Positions 8,186 to 17,459 of a DNA stretch of 64,000 bases are shown here, piece by piece. Both the position numbers and the translations under genes were made by a program. This stretch comes from JAICYJ01 sp035695105. Lineage in GTDB: Bacteria > Actinomycetota > Thermoleophilia > Gaiellales > JAICJC01. Each line of letters begins with the position of its first letter. Position 1 is the stretch's first letter. The notes beneath the pieces were generated by a model that made no database searches, was not told the DNA's origin, and saw nothing but the letters and a program-made list of their open reading frames with translations. Where the stretch lies: positions 1-64,000 of the forward strand of contig DASSEV010000043.1 in assembly GCA_035695105.1 (NCBI GenBank), in the 5' to 3' direction.

Positions 8186-10913
8186 CGCACGGCTTGCATC
8201 ACGGCAGGGCGAGCTGATCGACCGCTCGCGGCAGGTCTCGTTCACCTGGCAGGGTGCCGAGGTCAGCGGCTACGCCGGCGACACGATCGCCTCGGCGCTG
8301 TTCGCGTCGGGCACACGGGTGTTCTCCCGCTCCTTCAAGTACCACCGCCGCCGCGGGCTGATGTGCTGCGCCGGGCAGTGCCCCAACTGCCTCGTCAACG
8401 TCGACGGCGAGCCGACGGTGCGCGCCTGCGTGACGCCGATCGAGCAGGGCATGACGGTCAACCACCTGAACGCGTGGCCGTCCCTGAACCGCGACTTCCT
8501 GCACCTCGTGGGCCGGCTGACGCCGAGCTTCGGCATGCAGGTCGGCTTCTACTACAAGACCTTCATCCACCCCAAGCGGGCCTGGCCACTCTACGAGAAG
8601 GTGCTGCGGAACGCCGCGGGGCTGGGCAAGCTCGACCCCGAGCATCGCCGAACCGACCGCTACGAGAAGGTGCACCGCCACGTGGACGTGCTCGTGATCG
8701 GCGGCGGTGAGGCCGGCCTCGAGGCGGCCGCCGAGGCGGCGGAGGCCGGGAAGCACACGGCGCTCGTCGACGAGGGCCTGGCGCTCGGCGGCTACCTGGC
8801 CTGGGGAGGGCCAAACGGCCATGCCCGGCTCGACGAGCTGCTCGGCCGGCTGACGTCCGCCGGGGTGGAGATCCTCCAGCCGGCGTTCGCAGGCGGCGTC
8901 TACGAGGGCCTGCTCGTCCCGGTGTACCAGGGCCGCACCATGCACCGCTTCCGCCCGGCCGAGCTGGTGATCGCGACCGGCGCGATCGAGCAGCCGCTGG
9001 TGTTCGGGAACAACGACCTGCCGGGCGTGATGCTGGGCACGGCCGCGCGCCGGCTCGTCAACCAGTTCCGGGTGATGCCGGGCGAGGAGGCCGTCGTCGT
9101 GACGTCGTCCGACGAGGGCTTCGAGGCCGCGTGCGACCTGGCCGACGGCGGCGTCAACGTCATCGCCGTTGCCGATGCCCGCCCGGACGCCGACGGCAGC
9201 CGGGTCGAGGATGCCGGCATCGAGTACCTCGCGGGCTTCCAGCCGCTGCAGGCCAAGGGCTCCAAGGCGGTGTCGGGTGTTGTCGTGACACGCAACGGCG
9301 AGCGGCGCTCCTTCGGCTGCGACCTGCTGGTGATGGCGGGCGGCAGCGTCGGGCACACGGCGTTCGTCACGCAGGGCGGCGGCACCATCCGCTACGACCG
9401 CGAGCAGCGGCGCTACGTGCCCGACTCGCTGCCCAAGGGCATGCGGGTGGTGGGATCTGCGGCCGGGACGGCCGCCGCAGCCGGGGCCGTGCCGGCCAAG
9501 GCGCCGAAGACGTCCTGCAAGCAGATCGTCTGCTTCTGCGAGGACGTCACCACCAAGGACATCGGCCTCTCGCTCGACGAGGGCTTTCGCTCCCTCGAGC
9601 TGTCCAAGCGCTATACGACCGTGACGATGGGCCCCTGTCAGGGGCGCATGTGCCACCGCAACTCCGGCCTGGTGATCGCGGAGGAGCTCGGGCTCGACCC
9701 CGACGCCCAGCGCGTGGGCGTGACCACGGCCCGCCCGCCGCACAACCCGACCAGCTTCTCGCTGCTGGCCGCGCGCGGCTACGAGCCGGTCAAGCGCACC
9801 TCGACGCATCACTGGCACGCGGAGCACGGCGGCAAGATGCTCTGGGCCGGCGACTGGAAGCGCCCGTACGACTACGGCGATGCCCAGTCCGAGGCCGATG
9901 CGGTGCACGAGTCGCTGGGCCTGATCGACGTGTCGACGCTGGGCAAGCTGATCGTCCGCGGGCCGGACGCCGCAGCGTTCCTGGAGCGGCTCTATCCCAA
10001 CCGGTTCGGCGACATGAAGCTGGCGCGCGTCCGCTACGGCATCGTCTGCGGCGACGACGGTTCGATCATCGACGACGGCACCGTTGCCCGTCTGAGCGAC
10101 ACCGAGTACTACGTCACGACGACGTCGTCCGGCGCCGGCGGCATGGAGCAGTGGTTCACCTGGTGGAACGCCGTCTGGAAGATGGACTGCGAGATCGTCA
10201 ACGTCACCTCGACGATCGCGGCCTTCAACCTCGCCGGGCCGAACGCGCGCACCGCGCTGCAGGGGCTGACCGACTTCGACCTCTCGAACGAGGCCTTCCC
10301 CTACCTCGGCGCAGGGCAGGCCCAGATCGCCGGCGTCCCCTGCCTGATCCTCCGGATCGGGTTCGTCGGCGAACTGGGATACGAGATCCACCTGCCCTCC
10401 GCGGCCGGCGAGCATCTCTGGGAGAAGCTGATGGAGGCGGGCGAGCCCTACGCGGTCAAGCCGTTCGGCCTCGAGCCCCAGCGCGTCCTCCGCCTCGAGA
10501 AGATGCACATCATCGTCGGCCAGGACACCAACGCCGAGTCGAACCCGCTCGAGGCCGGCATGCCGTGGATCGTCAAGCTCGACAAGGAGTCCGACTGGAT
10601 CGGGCGCTACGCGATCGAGTGGTACAAGAACCGGGGTGACCGCTTCGCACTGGTCGGCTGGGAGGCGCAGAACGGCAAGGTGCCGGTGGAGGGCACCCAG
10701 GTGATCGGCGCGGACGGCGGCCCTGCCGGGCGCATCACCAGCTCCCGGTTCTCGCGCAGGCTCGGCAAGGCGATCGGCATCGCCTGGGTGCCGCTGTCAA
10801 TGTCGGAGGACGGCACCGGCATCACCATCTCCGACCCGAGCGGCGCCACCATCCCGGCGACCGTCACACACAAGGCGTTCTACGACCCCGACGGAGAGAG
10901 GTTGCGTTCGTGA
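8178..10913 (+). CDS. mgdC: N-methylglutamate dehydrogenase subunit C (sarcosine oxidase alpha-like)
   Basis: A 911-residue alpha subunit with four parts: an N-terminal ferredoxin-like domain with CCAGQCPNC (about 62-70), an NAD-type Rossmann fold VLVIGGGEAGLEAA (about 172), a BFD-like cysteine cluster CFCEDV...GPCQGRMC (about 452-495), and a C-terminal GcvT-like folate-binding domain (about 550-900, with GLIDVSTLGKLIV and GFVGELGYEIHLP). The complex oxidises N-methylglutamate and passes the methyl group as methylene to THF. The GTG start has GGAGG upstream. SoxA of sarcosine oxidase has the same layout, so the substrate rests on the gmaS/mgs context. Confidence 0.88.
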   Translation: MADARLASRQGELIDRSRQVSFTWQGAEVSGYAGDTIASALFASGTRVFSRSFKYHRRRGLMCCAGQCPNCLVNVDGEPTVRACVTPIEQGMTVNHLNAWPSLNRDFLHLVGRLTPSFGMQVGFYYKTFIHPKRAWPLYEKVLRNAAGLGKLDPEHRRTDRYEKVHRHVDVLVIGGGEAGLEAAAEAAEAGKHTALVDEGLALGGYLAWGGPNGHARLDELLGRLTSAGVEILQPAFAGGVYEGLLVPVYQGRTMHRFRPAELVIATGAIEQPLVFGNNDLPGVMLGTAARRLVNQFRVMPGEEAVVVTSSDEGFEAACDLADGGVNVIAVADARPDADGSRVEDAGIEYLAGFQPLQAKGSKAVSGVVVTRNGERRSFGCDLLVMAGGSVGHTAFVTQGGGTIRYDREQRRYVPDSLPKGMRVVGSAAGTAAAAGAVPAKAPKTSCKQIVCFCEDVTTKDIGLSLDEGFRSLELSKRYTTVTMGPCQGRMCHRNSGLVIAEELGLDPDAQRVGVTTARPPHNPTSFSLLAARGYEPVKRTSTHHWHAEHGGKMLWAGDWKRPYDYGDAQSEADAVHESLGLIDVSTLGKLIVRGPDAAAFLERLYPNRFGDMKLARVRYGIVCGDDGSIIDDGTVARLSDTEYYVTTTSSGAGGMEQWFTWWNAVWKMDCEIVNVTSTIAAFNLAGPNARTALQGLTDFDLSNEAFPYLGAGQAQIAGVPCLILRIGFVGELGYEIHLPSAAGEHLWEKLMEAGEPYAVKPFGLEPQRVLRLEKMHIIVGQDTNAESNPLEAGMPWIVKLDKESDWIGRYAIEWYKNRGDRFALVGWEAQNGKVPVEGTQVIGADGGPAGRITSSRFSRRLGKAIGIAWVPLSMSEDGTGITISDPSGATIPATVTHKAFYDPDGERLRS

Positions 10914-11584
10914 GCAGCGACCCGTTTGCATTCCTGTCACCCGCCGCCGCGCAGGACGTGGCGCTCCGCACGCCGATGGAGCGAAACCATCGCGCCGCCG
11001 GCGCGGAGCTCGAGGACCGCGACGGCTGGCGGATCGCGGCGTACCCGCCGAACGGCAGCGCCGCGGCATGGCTGGCCGACCTCTCGCACGTCGGCAAGAT
11101 CGACGTCCGCGGCCCGGGCGCGAAGATCGACACGTTGACCGGCGGCAGCGAGCTCGGCCACGCGAGCCACGTGGACGGCGTCTGGACGCTTCGCCTGTCG
11201 CCGACGCACGCGGTGGTGCTGTGCCCGTTCGGGCGCGTCGCCGAGCTGCGCGAGCGGATCACGTCGGGCGACGCCCAGCTGACGGTCGTCGACATGACCT
11301 GCGGCTGGGCGGCGATGATGATCGGCGGCGAGCACGTGCGCGAGGTGTTCATGCGCTCCTCCTCGCTGGACGTGCGGCCGCACCGGTTCCCGCCGGGCGC
11401 CTGCATGGCAGGGTCGGTGATGCGCTGCGCATCGATCGTGCTCAACGACGCCGGCCGGTTCTGGGTGCTCTGCGGCTGGGAGTTCGGCGAGTACATGTGG
11501 GACGCGCTGCTCGACGCAGGCGTCACGCTGGGGATCACGCCAGTCTCGTCCGCCGTCGCCATGGGTACGGAGGTGGCCGCATGA
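10910..11584 (+). CDS. mgdD: N-methylglutamate dehydrogenase subunit D (sarcosine oxidase gamma-like)
   Basis: A 224-residue gamma subunit, about the family length. It has the weak GcvT-like fold of SoxG, recognisable in VDMTCGWAAMMIGGEHVREVFMRSS and the C-terminal segment FWVLCGWEFGEYMWDALLDAG. The protein is structural in the heterotetramer. It overlaps mgdC and mgdA by 4 bp each. Confidence 0.82.
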   Translation: MSSDPFAFLSPAAAQDVALRTPMERNHRAAGAELEDRDGWRIAAYPPNGSAAAWLADLSHVGKIDVRGPGAKIDTLTGGSELGHASHVDGVWTLRLSPTHAVVLCPFGRVAELRERITSGDAQLTVVDMTCGWAAMMIGGEHVREVFMRSSSLDVRPHRFPPGACMAGSVMRCASIVLNDAGRFWVLCGWEFGEYMWDALLDAGVTLGITPVSSAVAMGTEVAA

Positions 11585-12792
11585 TCGGGCTGCTTCGCAA
11601 GCACCGCTACTTCCGCGACCACGACCTGAAACCGAGCTACGACGTCGTCATCATCGGCGCCGGCGCCCACGGACTGGCGACCGCCTACTACCTGGCGAAG
11701 CGGCACGGCATCAAGCGCATCGCCGTGCTCGACCGCAGCTACATGGGCGCCGGAGCATCGGGTCGCAACACCACCATCATCCGCTCCAACTACCTGACGC
11801 CGGAGGGCGCGAGGTTCTACGAGGCCAGCGTGAAGCTGTACGAGTCGCTCTCGCAGGACCTGGACTTCAACATGCTGTTCTCGCAGCACGGCCACCTGAC
11901 GCTGGCACACTCCGACCGCTCGGTGAACACGATGATGGAGCGGGCCGAGGTGAACCGGCTGGTGGGGATCGACTCGCGGGTCGTCTACCCGGACGAGATC
12001 AAGGAGCTCTGCCCACAGCTCGACGTCAGCGACCATCCCACGTTCCCGATCCTGGCGGCGCTCTACCACCCGCCTGGCGGCGTCATCCGCCACGACGCGG
12101 TGGTCTGGGGCTACGGCAAGGAGGCCGACAAGCTCGGCGTCGAGATCCACCAGTACACCGACGTCACCGGCATCAACGTGGAGAACGGCAAGGTCACAGG
12201 GGTCGAGACCAACCGCGGCACGATCAACTGCGACACGGTGATCTCGTGCGTCGCCGGCTGGAGCACGCTCGTCTGCGACATGGTCGGCGTGCCGCTGCCG
12301 CTGACCACGCACATCCTGCAGGCGTGCGTGACCGAGCCCGTGAAGCCGCTGCTCGACAAGATCATCGTGTCGGGCACGCTTCACATCTACATCAGCCAGT
12401 CCGACCGCGGCGAGTTCGTCATGGGCTCGGAGATCGAGCCGTACTCCGGCTACTCCAACACCAGCACCTTCCGCTTCATCGAGGACCTCGCGATGCACAT
12501 GATCGAGCTGCTGCCGATGCTCGGCCACGCCAAGATCCTGCGGCAGTGGACGGGCTACTGCGATGTGTCGCCGGACTACTCCCCGATCATGGGCGTGACG
12601 GAGGTGGACGGCTTCATCGTCGACGCCGGCTGGGGCACCTACGGGTTCAAGGCGTCCCCGATCGTCGGCTATACCATTGCCGACCTCGTCGGCACCGGAA
12701 AGACGCCGGAGCTGATCGCGCCGTTCCGCTGGGCGCGGTTCTACGAGAACGACCTCGTGTCGGAGCGCGGCGCCGCCGCCGTCTCCCACTGA
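11581..12792 (+). CDS. mgdA: N-methylglutamate dehydrogenase subunit A (sarcosine oxidase beta-like)
   Basis: A 403-residue flavoprotein of the D-amino-acid-oxidase (DAO) family. The FAD dinucleotide fold VVIIGAGAHGLATAYYLA is at about 22-39, followed by GAGASGRNTTIIRSNY and a C-terminal DAGWGTYGFKASPIVG flavin-contact segment. The beta subunit carries the amine oxidation site. The unusual order here is B-C-D-A rather than the common beta-delta-alpha-gamma order. Confidence 0.86.
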   Translation: MIGLLRKHRYFRDHDLKPSYDVVIIGAGAHGLATAYYLAKRHGIKRIAVLDRSYMGAGASGRNTTIIRSNYLTPEGARFYEASVKLYESLSQDLDFNMLFSQHGHLTLAHSDRSVNTMMERAEVNRLVGIDSRVVYPDEIKELCPQLDVSDHPTFPILAALYHPPGGVIRHDAVVWGYGKEADKLGVEIHQYTDVTGINVENGKVTGVETNRGTINCDTVISCVAGWSTLVCDMVGVPLPLTTHILQACVTEPVKPLLDKIIVSGTLHIYISQSDRGEFVMGSEIEPYSGYSNTSTFRFIEDLAMHMIELLPMLGHAKILRQWTGYCDVSPDYSPIMGVTEVDGFIVDAGWGTYGFKASPIVGYTIADLVGTGKTPELIAPFRWARFYENDLVSERGAAAVSH

Positions 12793-12811
12793 CATCGAAA
12801 AAGGAGCAAGG

Positions 12812-14488
12812 GTGAAGAGCAGCCTCGAGATCGCGCAGGAAGCAACGCTCCGGCCGATCATGGACGTGGCCCGCGACATGGGGCTGGAGGAGGACGAGGT
12901 CGACCTGTACGGCAAGTACAAGGCGAAGGTCGACCTGGGCGTGATCGACCGGCTGTCGGGGGCGCCCGACGCGAAGATCATCTGCGTCTCGGCGATCACC
13001 CCGACCAAGGCGGGCGAGGGCAAGACCACCACCTCGGTGTCGCTGACGCAGGGCCTCGGGCACATCGGCAAGCGGCCGATCCTGTGCCTGCGCGAGCCGT
13101 CGCTGGGCCCGATCTTCGGGATCAAGGGCGGCGCGGCCGGCGGCGGCCTGACGCAGGTCGTCCCGATGGAGGACCTGAACCTGCACTTCACCGGCGACTT
13201 CCATGCCGTTGCGGCGGCCAACAACATGCTGGCCGCGTTCATCGACCGCCACATCTTCTACGGCAACGAGTGCCGCATTGCTCCACACGGCGTGACCTGG
13301 CGGCGGGCGGTCGACATGAACGACCGCAACCTCCGTAACATCGTGTCGGGCCTCGGCGGCGCGACGCACGGCATCCCGCGCGAGACCGGCTTCGACATCG
13401 TCGCCGCCTCCGAGGTGATGGCGATCATGGGCATGGCCACCTCGCTGCAGGACCTCCGCAAGCGGATCGGGTCGATCACGGTCGGCTACGACGTCGACGG
13501 CAACCCGGTCACCGCCGAGCAGATGGGTTGCGCGGGCGCGATGACCGTGCTGCTCAAGGACGCGCTGAAGCCGAACCTGATCCAGACGCTCGAGGGCCAG
13601 CCGTGCTTCATGCACATCGGCCCCTTCGGCAACATCGCCCACGGCAACAGCTCGATCGTGGCCGACCTCGCCGGCCGCAAGCTGGGCGAGTACCTGGTCA
13701 CCGAGGCCGGGTTCGGCAGCGACCTGGGCATGGAGAAGTTCATGGACATCGTCTGCCGCGCCGGTGGGTTCGCGCCCAACGCGGTGGTGATGGTGGCGAC
13801 GGCCAAGGCGCTGAAGCACCACGCCGGGCTCGAGGACGACCCGCGCAACTCGACCGCCGACAACCTCAAGGCGATCGAGGAGGGCTCGCAGAACCTGGCC
13901 CGGCACATCCAGAACGCCAAGGAGTTCGGCGTGCCCTGTGTGGTCGCGGCCAACCGCTTCCCGGGCGACACCGACGAGGAGGTCGAGCTTGTCCAGAAGC
14001 TGGCGATGGAGCACGGGGCCCACGCGGCGGTGCTGAACGAGGGCTTCTCGCGTGGGGGCGAGGGCGCGGCCGAGATGGCCGAGGCCGTCGCGGACGCCTG
14101 CGAGCAGCCGAACAGCTTCAACTTCATGTACGAGGACTCCGACCCGATCGACGCCAAGATCGAGAAGATCGCGAAGCGCGTCTACCGGGCGGACGGGGTC
14201 GACTTCCTGCCGGCCGCGCAGCAGAAGATCGAGCAGTTCACTCGCGACGGGCTGACCGGCCTCTCGATCTGCATGGCCAAGACGCACCTGTCGCTCTCGG
14301 CCGATCCGTCGCTGGCGAACGCGCCGACCGGCTTCCGGATCCCGGTGCGGGACATCCGTCCGTACACCGGGGCAGGGTTCCTGACCGCGCTCTGCGGGGA
14401 CATCATGCAGATGCCCGGGCTGGGGAAGACGCCGGCCGGGTTCAACGTCGATATCGACGAGAATGGCCGCACCATCGGACTCTTCTAG
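12812..14488 (+). CDS. fhs: Formate--tetrahydrofolate ligase
   Basis: A 558-residue formyl-THF synthetase of normal family length. It has the P-loop PTKAGEGKTTTSVSL (about 67-81), LREPSLGPIFGIKGGAAGGG and HFTGDFHAV. It interconverts formate, ATP and THF with 10-formyl-THF. Behind the methylene-THF-forming Mgd genes it most likely runs towards formate, making ATP. The GTG start has AAAGGAG upstream. The gap to mgdA is only 19 bp, so it is probably the same transcript. It overlaps the next gene by 26 bp. Confidence 0.95.
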   Translation: MKSSLEIAQEATLRPIMDVARDMGLEEDEVDLYGKYKAKVDLGVIDRLSGAPDAKIICVSAITPTKAGEGKTTTSVSLTQGLGHIGKRPILCLREPSLGPIFGIKGGAAGGGLTQVVPMEDLNLHFTGDFHAVAAANNMLAAFIDRHIFYGNECRIAPHGVTWRRAVDMNDRNLRNIVSGLGGATHGIPRETGFDIVAASEVMAIMGMATSLQDLRKRIGSITVGYDVDGNPVTAEQMGCAGAMTVLLKDALKPNLIQTLEGQPCFMHIGPFGNIAHGNSSIVADLAGRKLGEYLVTEAGFGSDLGMEKFMDIVCRAGGFAPNAVVMVATAKALKHHAGLEDDPRNSTADNLKAIEEGSQNLARHIQNAKEFGVPCVVAANRFPGDTDEEVELVQKLAMEHGAHAAVLNEGFSRGGEGAAEMAEAVADACEQPNSFNFMYEDSDPIDAKIEKIAKRVYRADGVDFLPAAQQKIEQFTRDGLTGLSICMAKTHLSLSADPSLANAPTGFRIPVRDIRPYTGAGFLTALCGDIMQMPGLGKTPAGFNVDIDENGRTIGLF

Positions 14489-15086
14489 CGGCGACGGCTT
14501 CGACCCGTACCTGGGCTCGACGGTCGAGGGCCTGCTCGAGCAGCTGGCCGCCCGCACGCCGGCCCCGGGGGGCGGCGCGGCCGCCGCGCTGACGTGCGCG
14601 ATGGCCGCGGCACTGGTCGAGATGGCGACGTCGTTCGCCTCGGCGCACGGCCTCGAGGCGGTGCACGACCGCGCCCACCGCATCCGCGAGGAGGTCTCCG
14701 GCCTCGCGTACGCGGACGGGCGGGCCTACGGCGTGGTGCTCGATGCGCTGCGGATGGATCCGGGCGAGGCGCGCACCCAGTCGCTCGACGATGCGGTGTC
14801 CGGGGCGATCGGGGTGCCAATGCGTGTGCTCGAGCTGGCCAGCGAGGTGGCGATGCTGGCGGCGGATGTCGCCGAGACCGGCAACAGGAACCTGGAGGGA
14901 GACGCGCTGGCGGGCTCGCTGCTTGCGGAGGCGGCGGCCCGGTCGGCGGCCACGCTCGCACAGCTGAACGCGAGCATGCTGTCGCGCCACGCCGTTGCGG
15001 ACGCGCACCTGGAACGGCTGCGGCCGGCGCTGGCCCGGGCGACGCGCGCACGGGAGCGCGCGGTCACCGCGTACACGCACGTGTAG
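14463..15086 (+). CDS. Methenyltetrahydrofolate cyclohydrolase (cyclodeaminase/FchA family)
   Basis: A 207-residue, mainly alpha-helical protein of the formiminotransferase-cyclodeaminase domain family, recognised by AARTPAPGGGAAAALTCAM near residue 30 and by later helices (SLDDAVSGAIGVPMRVLELA). Stand-alone members in C1 operons act as 5,10-methenyl-THF cyclohydrolase (FchA) and give 10-formyl-THF for the Fhs enzyme encoded just upstream. The formiminotransferase half is absent. The ATG lies inside the end of fhs in another frame. The next gene is convergent, with 6 bp between stops, so the operon ends here. Confidence 0.82.
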   Translation: MAAPSDSSSGDGFDPYLGSTVEGLLEQLAARTPAPGGGAAAALTCAMAAALVEMATSFASAHGLEAVHDRAHRIREEVSGLAYADGRAYGVVLDALRMDPGEARTQSLDDAVSGAIGVPMRVLELASEVAMLAADVAETGNRNLEGDALAGSLLAEAAARSAATLAQLNASMLSRHAVADAHLERLRPALARATRARERAVTAYTHV

Positions 15087-15092
15087 CGACGC

Positions 15093-15455
15093 TCAGCGGT
15101 GCGGCGTCGTGTCCACCGGCCGCATGCCGACCAGTGGATCCTGGTTCGTCCGCGCGTCGACGATCGAGTCGCCGAACGCATGGCGCGCCTCCTCCTCACC
15201 GGGCGACCGCTCGGCACGCGTGTACCAGCGGTAGACGCCGGCCAGCAGCAGCGCGATGCCGCCGAAGGCGAGGATGGTGCGGATCACGTCGACCGCGTGC
15301 GTCGGGGCCGGTGCCGCGCCGTTCGGCGTCCCGTGCACGTGCGGTGCGGGCGTCCCCTGCAGGACGAACCAGCCGACGATCGCCGCGACGACGCCGATCG
15401 TCATCGCCGCCATCGCGAGCCGATCCGGTGCCGCCGCAGGACGCAAGCGTCTCAT
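15093..15455 (-). CDS. Small membrane protein, function unknown
   Basis: A 120-residue protein with two predicted membrane helices (about 14-34, MAAMTIGVVAAIVGWFVL; about 58-77, TILAFGGIALLLAGVYRWY). A Pro/His/Ala-rich loop joins them and the tail is charged. I do not recognise a family. It lies 37 bp downstream of the S9 peptidase on the same strand and may be co-transcribed. Confidence 0.6.
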   Translation of the reverse strand: MRRLRPAAAPDRLAMAAMTIGVVAAIVGWFVLQGTPAPHVHGTPNGAAPAPTHAVDVIRTILAFGGIALLLAGVYRWYTRAERSPGEEEARHAFGDSIVDARTNQDPLVGMRPVDTTPHR

Positions 15456-15491
15456 ACGCTCATGATACGTCCGTCACGACCGTTGGTCGAC

Positions 15492-17420
15492 TCAGCGCAT
15501 GTGCTGCTTGAACCAGCCGACGATCCGCTCCATCCGGTCGACCCGCCGATCGGGACGCGCGCTCGACGCCATCGAGTGGCTGCTCTGCGGGTACAGCACG
15601 TACTCGACCTCCCGTCCGAGCATCCGCAGCGCCACGAACAGCTGCTCGTTGTCGGCCGGCGGGCAGCGCAGGTCGGCCTCGCCCTGCAGGATCAGGAGCG
15701 GCGTGTGGATGTTCGCCACGTGCTTCAGCGGCGACTGCCTCCACAGCGAGTCGAGGCCCTCCGGCGTGATCGTGTCGCCCAGCCCCTCCTGGTTGTTGTA
15801 GAGGTAGCCGACGTCGCAGTGCGCGTAGGCCGACACCTGGTTCGTCACGCCGTTCGACGACACCGCGGCCGCGAACCGGTCGCTCGTCCCGACCAGCCAG
15901 TTGACCATGAAGCCGCCGTAGCTGTTGCCCCAGCAGCCGAGCCGCTTGGGGTCCGACAGCCCGGCCTTGACCAGGTGGTCGAGCACGGCGTGGCAGTCCG
16001 CCGCGTCGACGTCGCCCCACCGGCCGTTCAGCGCTGCGATCCAGTCCCGGCCGCGGTCGAACGACCCACGGATGTTGGGCCGCACCACCCGGTACCCGGC
16101 CGCAGCGAGCATGTGCGACGTGGCGTCGGCCGCGATCGGCCAGGCCCAGGTCGGGCCGCCGTGGACGTCGATGATGGTCGGGAGCCGCTTGCGCCCTGCG
16201 CCGACCGGCGAGAGCACGAACGTCTGGATCGGCCCGGCAGGGCCCTTGATCGTCAGCTCCTCCTGCGTTGGGCGGGCGCGGCCGGCCAGCCACGAGTCGC
16301 CCACCTTCGTCAGGCGGCGCGGGGCCCGTCCCGGCTCAAGCGCGTAGACGTCCATCCCGTCATACGTGCCGAGCGTCATCAGCGCCGCCACGCGGTCGCC
16401 CGCGCCGGCGAGCTCCGCCGTGCATGGGTCGAGCGCGGGGTCGACCAGCTGCTCGAGCCCGTCGTCGCTGACGCGGGTTGGTATCTCGCGGCCGTTGTCC
16501 GCGATGACGGTGAGGCGCTCGTCGTTGCCGCCGCCCTGCCCGGCGAAGCGGTCGAGGTCGCCGGTCAGCGGCGTCCCCGACCCGTCGGCGGCGACGCGCC
16601 AGACCTGCCAGGGGTCCTCGGACATCGGCGTGCGCGTCGCCAGTGCCACGCAGATCAGGGTGCCGTCCGCATCCCACGAGAAGCGCGAGACCTCGCCCTC
16701 GAGCCTGCTGCGCTGACGCACCCGGCCGCCCACGTCGACCACGTAGACCTGGTGGTGCTGCTCCGGGTCGGCGGCGCGGTTCGCGATGAACCCGATCGTC
16801 TTGCCGCCCGGGTGCGGACGGACGTGCCCGGCGAGCCAGGGGCCCTTCGTCAGGCGCCGGGCCCGGCCGCCGGTCGTGACCAGATGGACATGGCGTGGAT
16901 GGTCGAGCAGGCCCTCGCCGTCCATCCGCCAGTCCAGCCGCCGCAATACGCGGGCGGTCGCGGTCGTGTCGCGCCGGTCGTCAAGGTCGGCGTCGCGCTC
17001 GCCGACCAGGACGTGCGAGCCCTCGTCGGTCGCGAGCACGGCGAGCGCCCGGCCGTCGGGCATCCACTCGGCTTCGAGCACGCCGCGGCGGAAGCTCGTC
17101 ACCTGCTGGGCCTCGCCGCCGTCCAGGGGCAGCAGCAGCAGCTGGGAGGTTCCCTCGCGCTCGCGGTCGGACAGGAACGCGATCGTGCCGCCGTCCGGCG
17201 AGAACCGGGGACGGGTGTCCGACCAGGCGCCGTAGGTCAGGCGCTGCGGCCTCCCGCCGGTGAAGGAGACGATCCAGATGCTGGAGCGATCCTTGCCGGA
17301 GACGACCGTGCGCTCGCTGTAGGCGACCTTGGATCCGTCGGGGGAGATGTCGATGCCGCCGATCAGGCGCTCACGCAGCAGGTCAGCGGGGGAGAGGCGG
17401 GATAGGATGGGCTGAGGCAT
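15492..17420 (-). CDS. S9 family prolyl oligopeptidase-type serine peptidase
   Basis: About 642 residues. The N-terminal half is a WD40-like beta-propeller with repeated ISPDGSKVAYSERT, RFSPDGGTIAFLSDRE and WDADGTLICVA segments. The C-terminal alpha/beta-hydrolase has the nucleophile in GNSYGGFMVNW, an aspartate near LQGEADLRCP and a histidine in YPQSSHSM. It is probably a cytosolic dipeptidyl or acylaminoacyl peptidase. The start is uncertain: ATG 17420 is chosen because upstream in-frame starts (17453, 17516) have no ribosome site and the latter runs into the divergent gene. A small GC palindrome (17423-17439) lies immediately upstream. Confidence 0.88.
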   Translation of the reverse strand: MPQPILSRLSPADLLRERLIGGIDISPDGSKVAYSERTVVSGKDRSSIWIVSFTGGRPQRLTYGAWSDTRPRFSPDGGTIAFLSDREREGTSQLLLLPLDGGEAQQVTSFRRGVLEAEWMPDGRALAVLATDEGSHVLVGERDADLDDRRDTTATARVLRRLDWRMDGEGLLDHPRHVHLVTTGGRARRLTKGPWLAGHVRPHPGGKTIGFIANRAADPEQHHQVYVVDVGGRVRQRSRLEGEVSRFSWDADGTLICVALATRTPMSEDPWQVWRVAADGSGTPLTGDLDRFAGQGGGNDERLTVIADNGREIPTRVSDDGLEQLVDPALDPCTAELAGAGDRVAALMTLGTYDGMDVYALEPGRAPRRLTKVGDSWLAGRARPTQEELTIKGPAGPIQTFVLSPVGAGRKRLPTIIDVHGGPTWAWPIAADATSHMLAAAGYRVVRPNIRGSFDRGRDWIAALNGRWGDVDAADCHAVLDHLVKAGLSDPKRLGCWGNSYGGFMVNWLVGTSDRFAAAVSSNGVTNQVSAYAHCDVGYLYNNQEGLGDTITPEGLDSLWRQSPLKHVANIHTPLLILQGEADLRCPPADNEQLFVALRMLGREVEYVLYPQSSHSMASSARPDRRVDRMERIVGWFKQHMR

Positions 17421-17459
17421 GGCCGGGGAGTATCCCCGGTTCGCGGAGGTCATGACGCG

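Noticed and set aside
3099..14683. Several long reverse-strand open frames opposite gmaS, mgsC, mgdC, mgdA and fhs
   Set aside because: They are high-GC antisense shadows: the translations are rich in Arg, Ala, Val, Asp and His without family motifs, while the forward frames match well-known enzymes throughout.
15099..17405. A 768-codon forward frame opposite the S9 peptidase
   Set aside because: Arg/Val/His-rich shadow; the reverse frame has clear propeller repeats and a complete serine peptidase active site.
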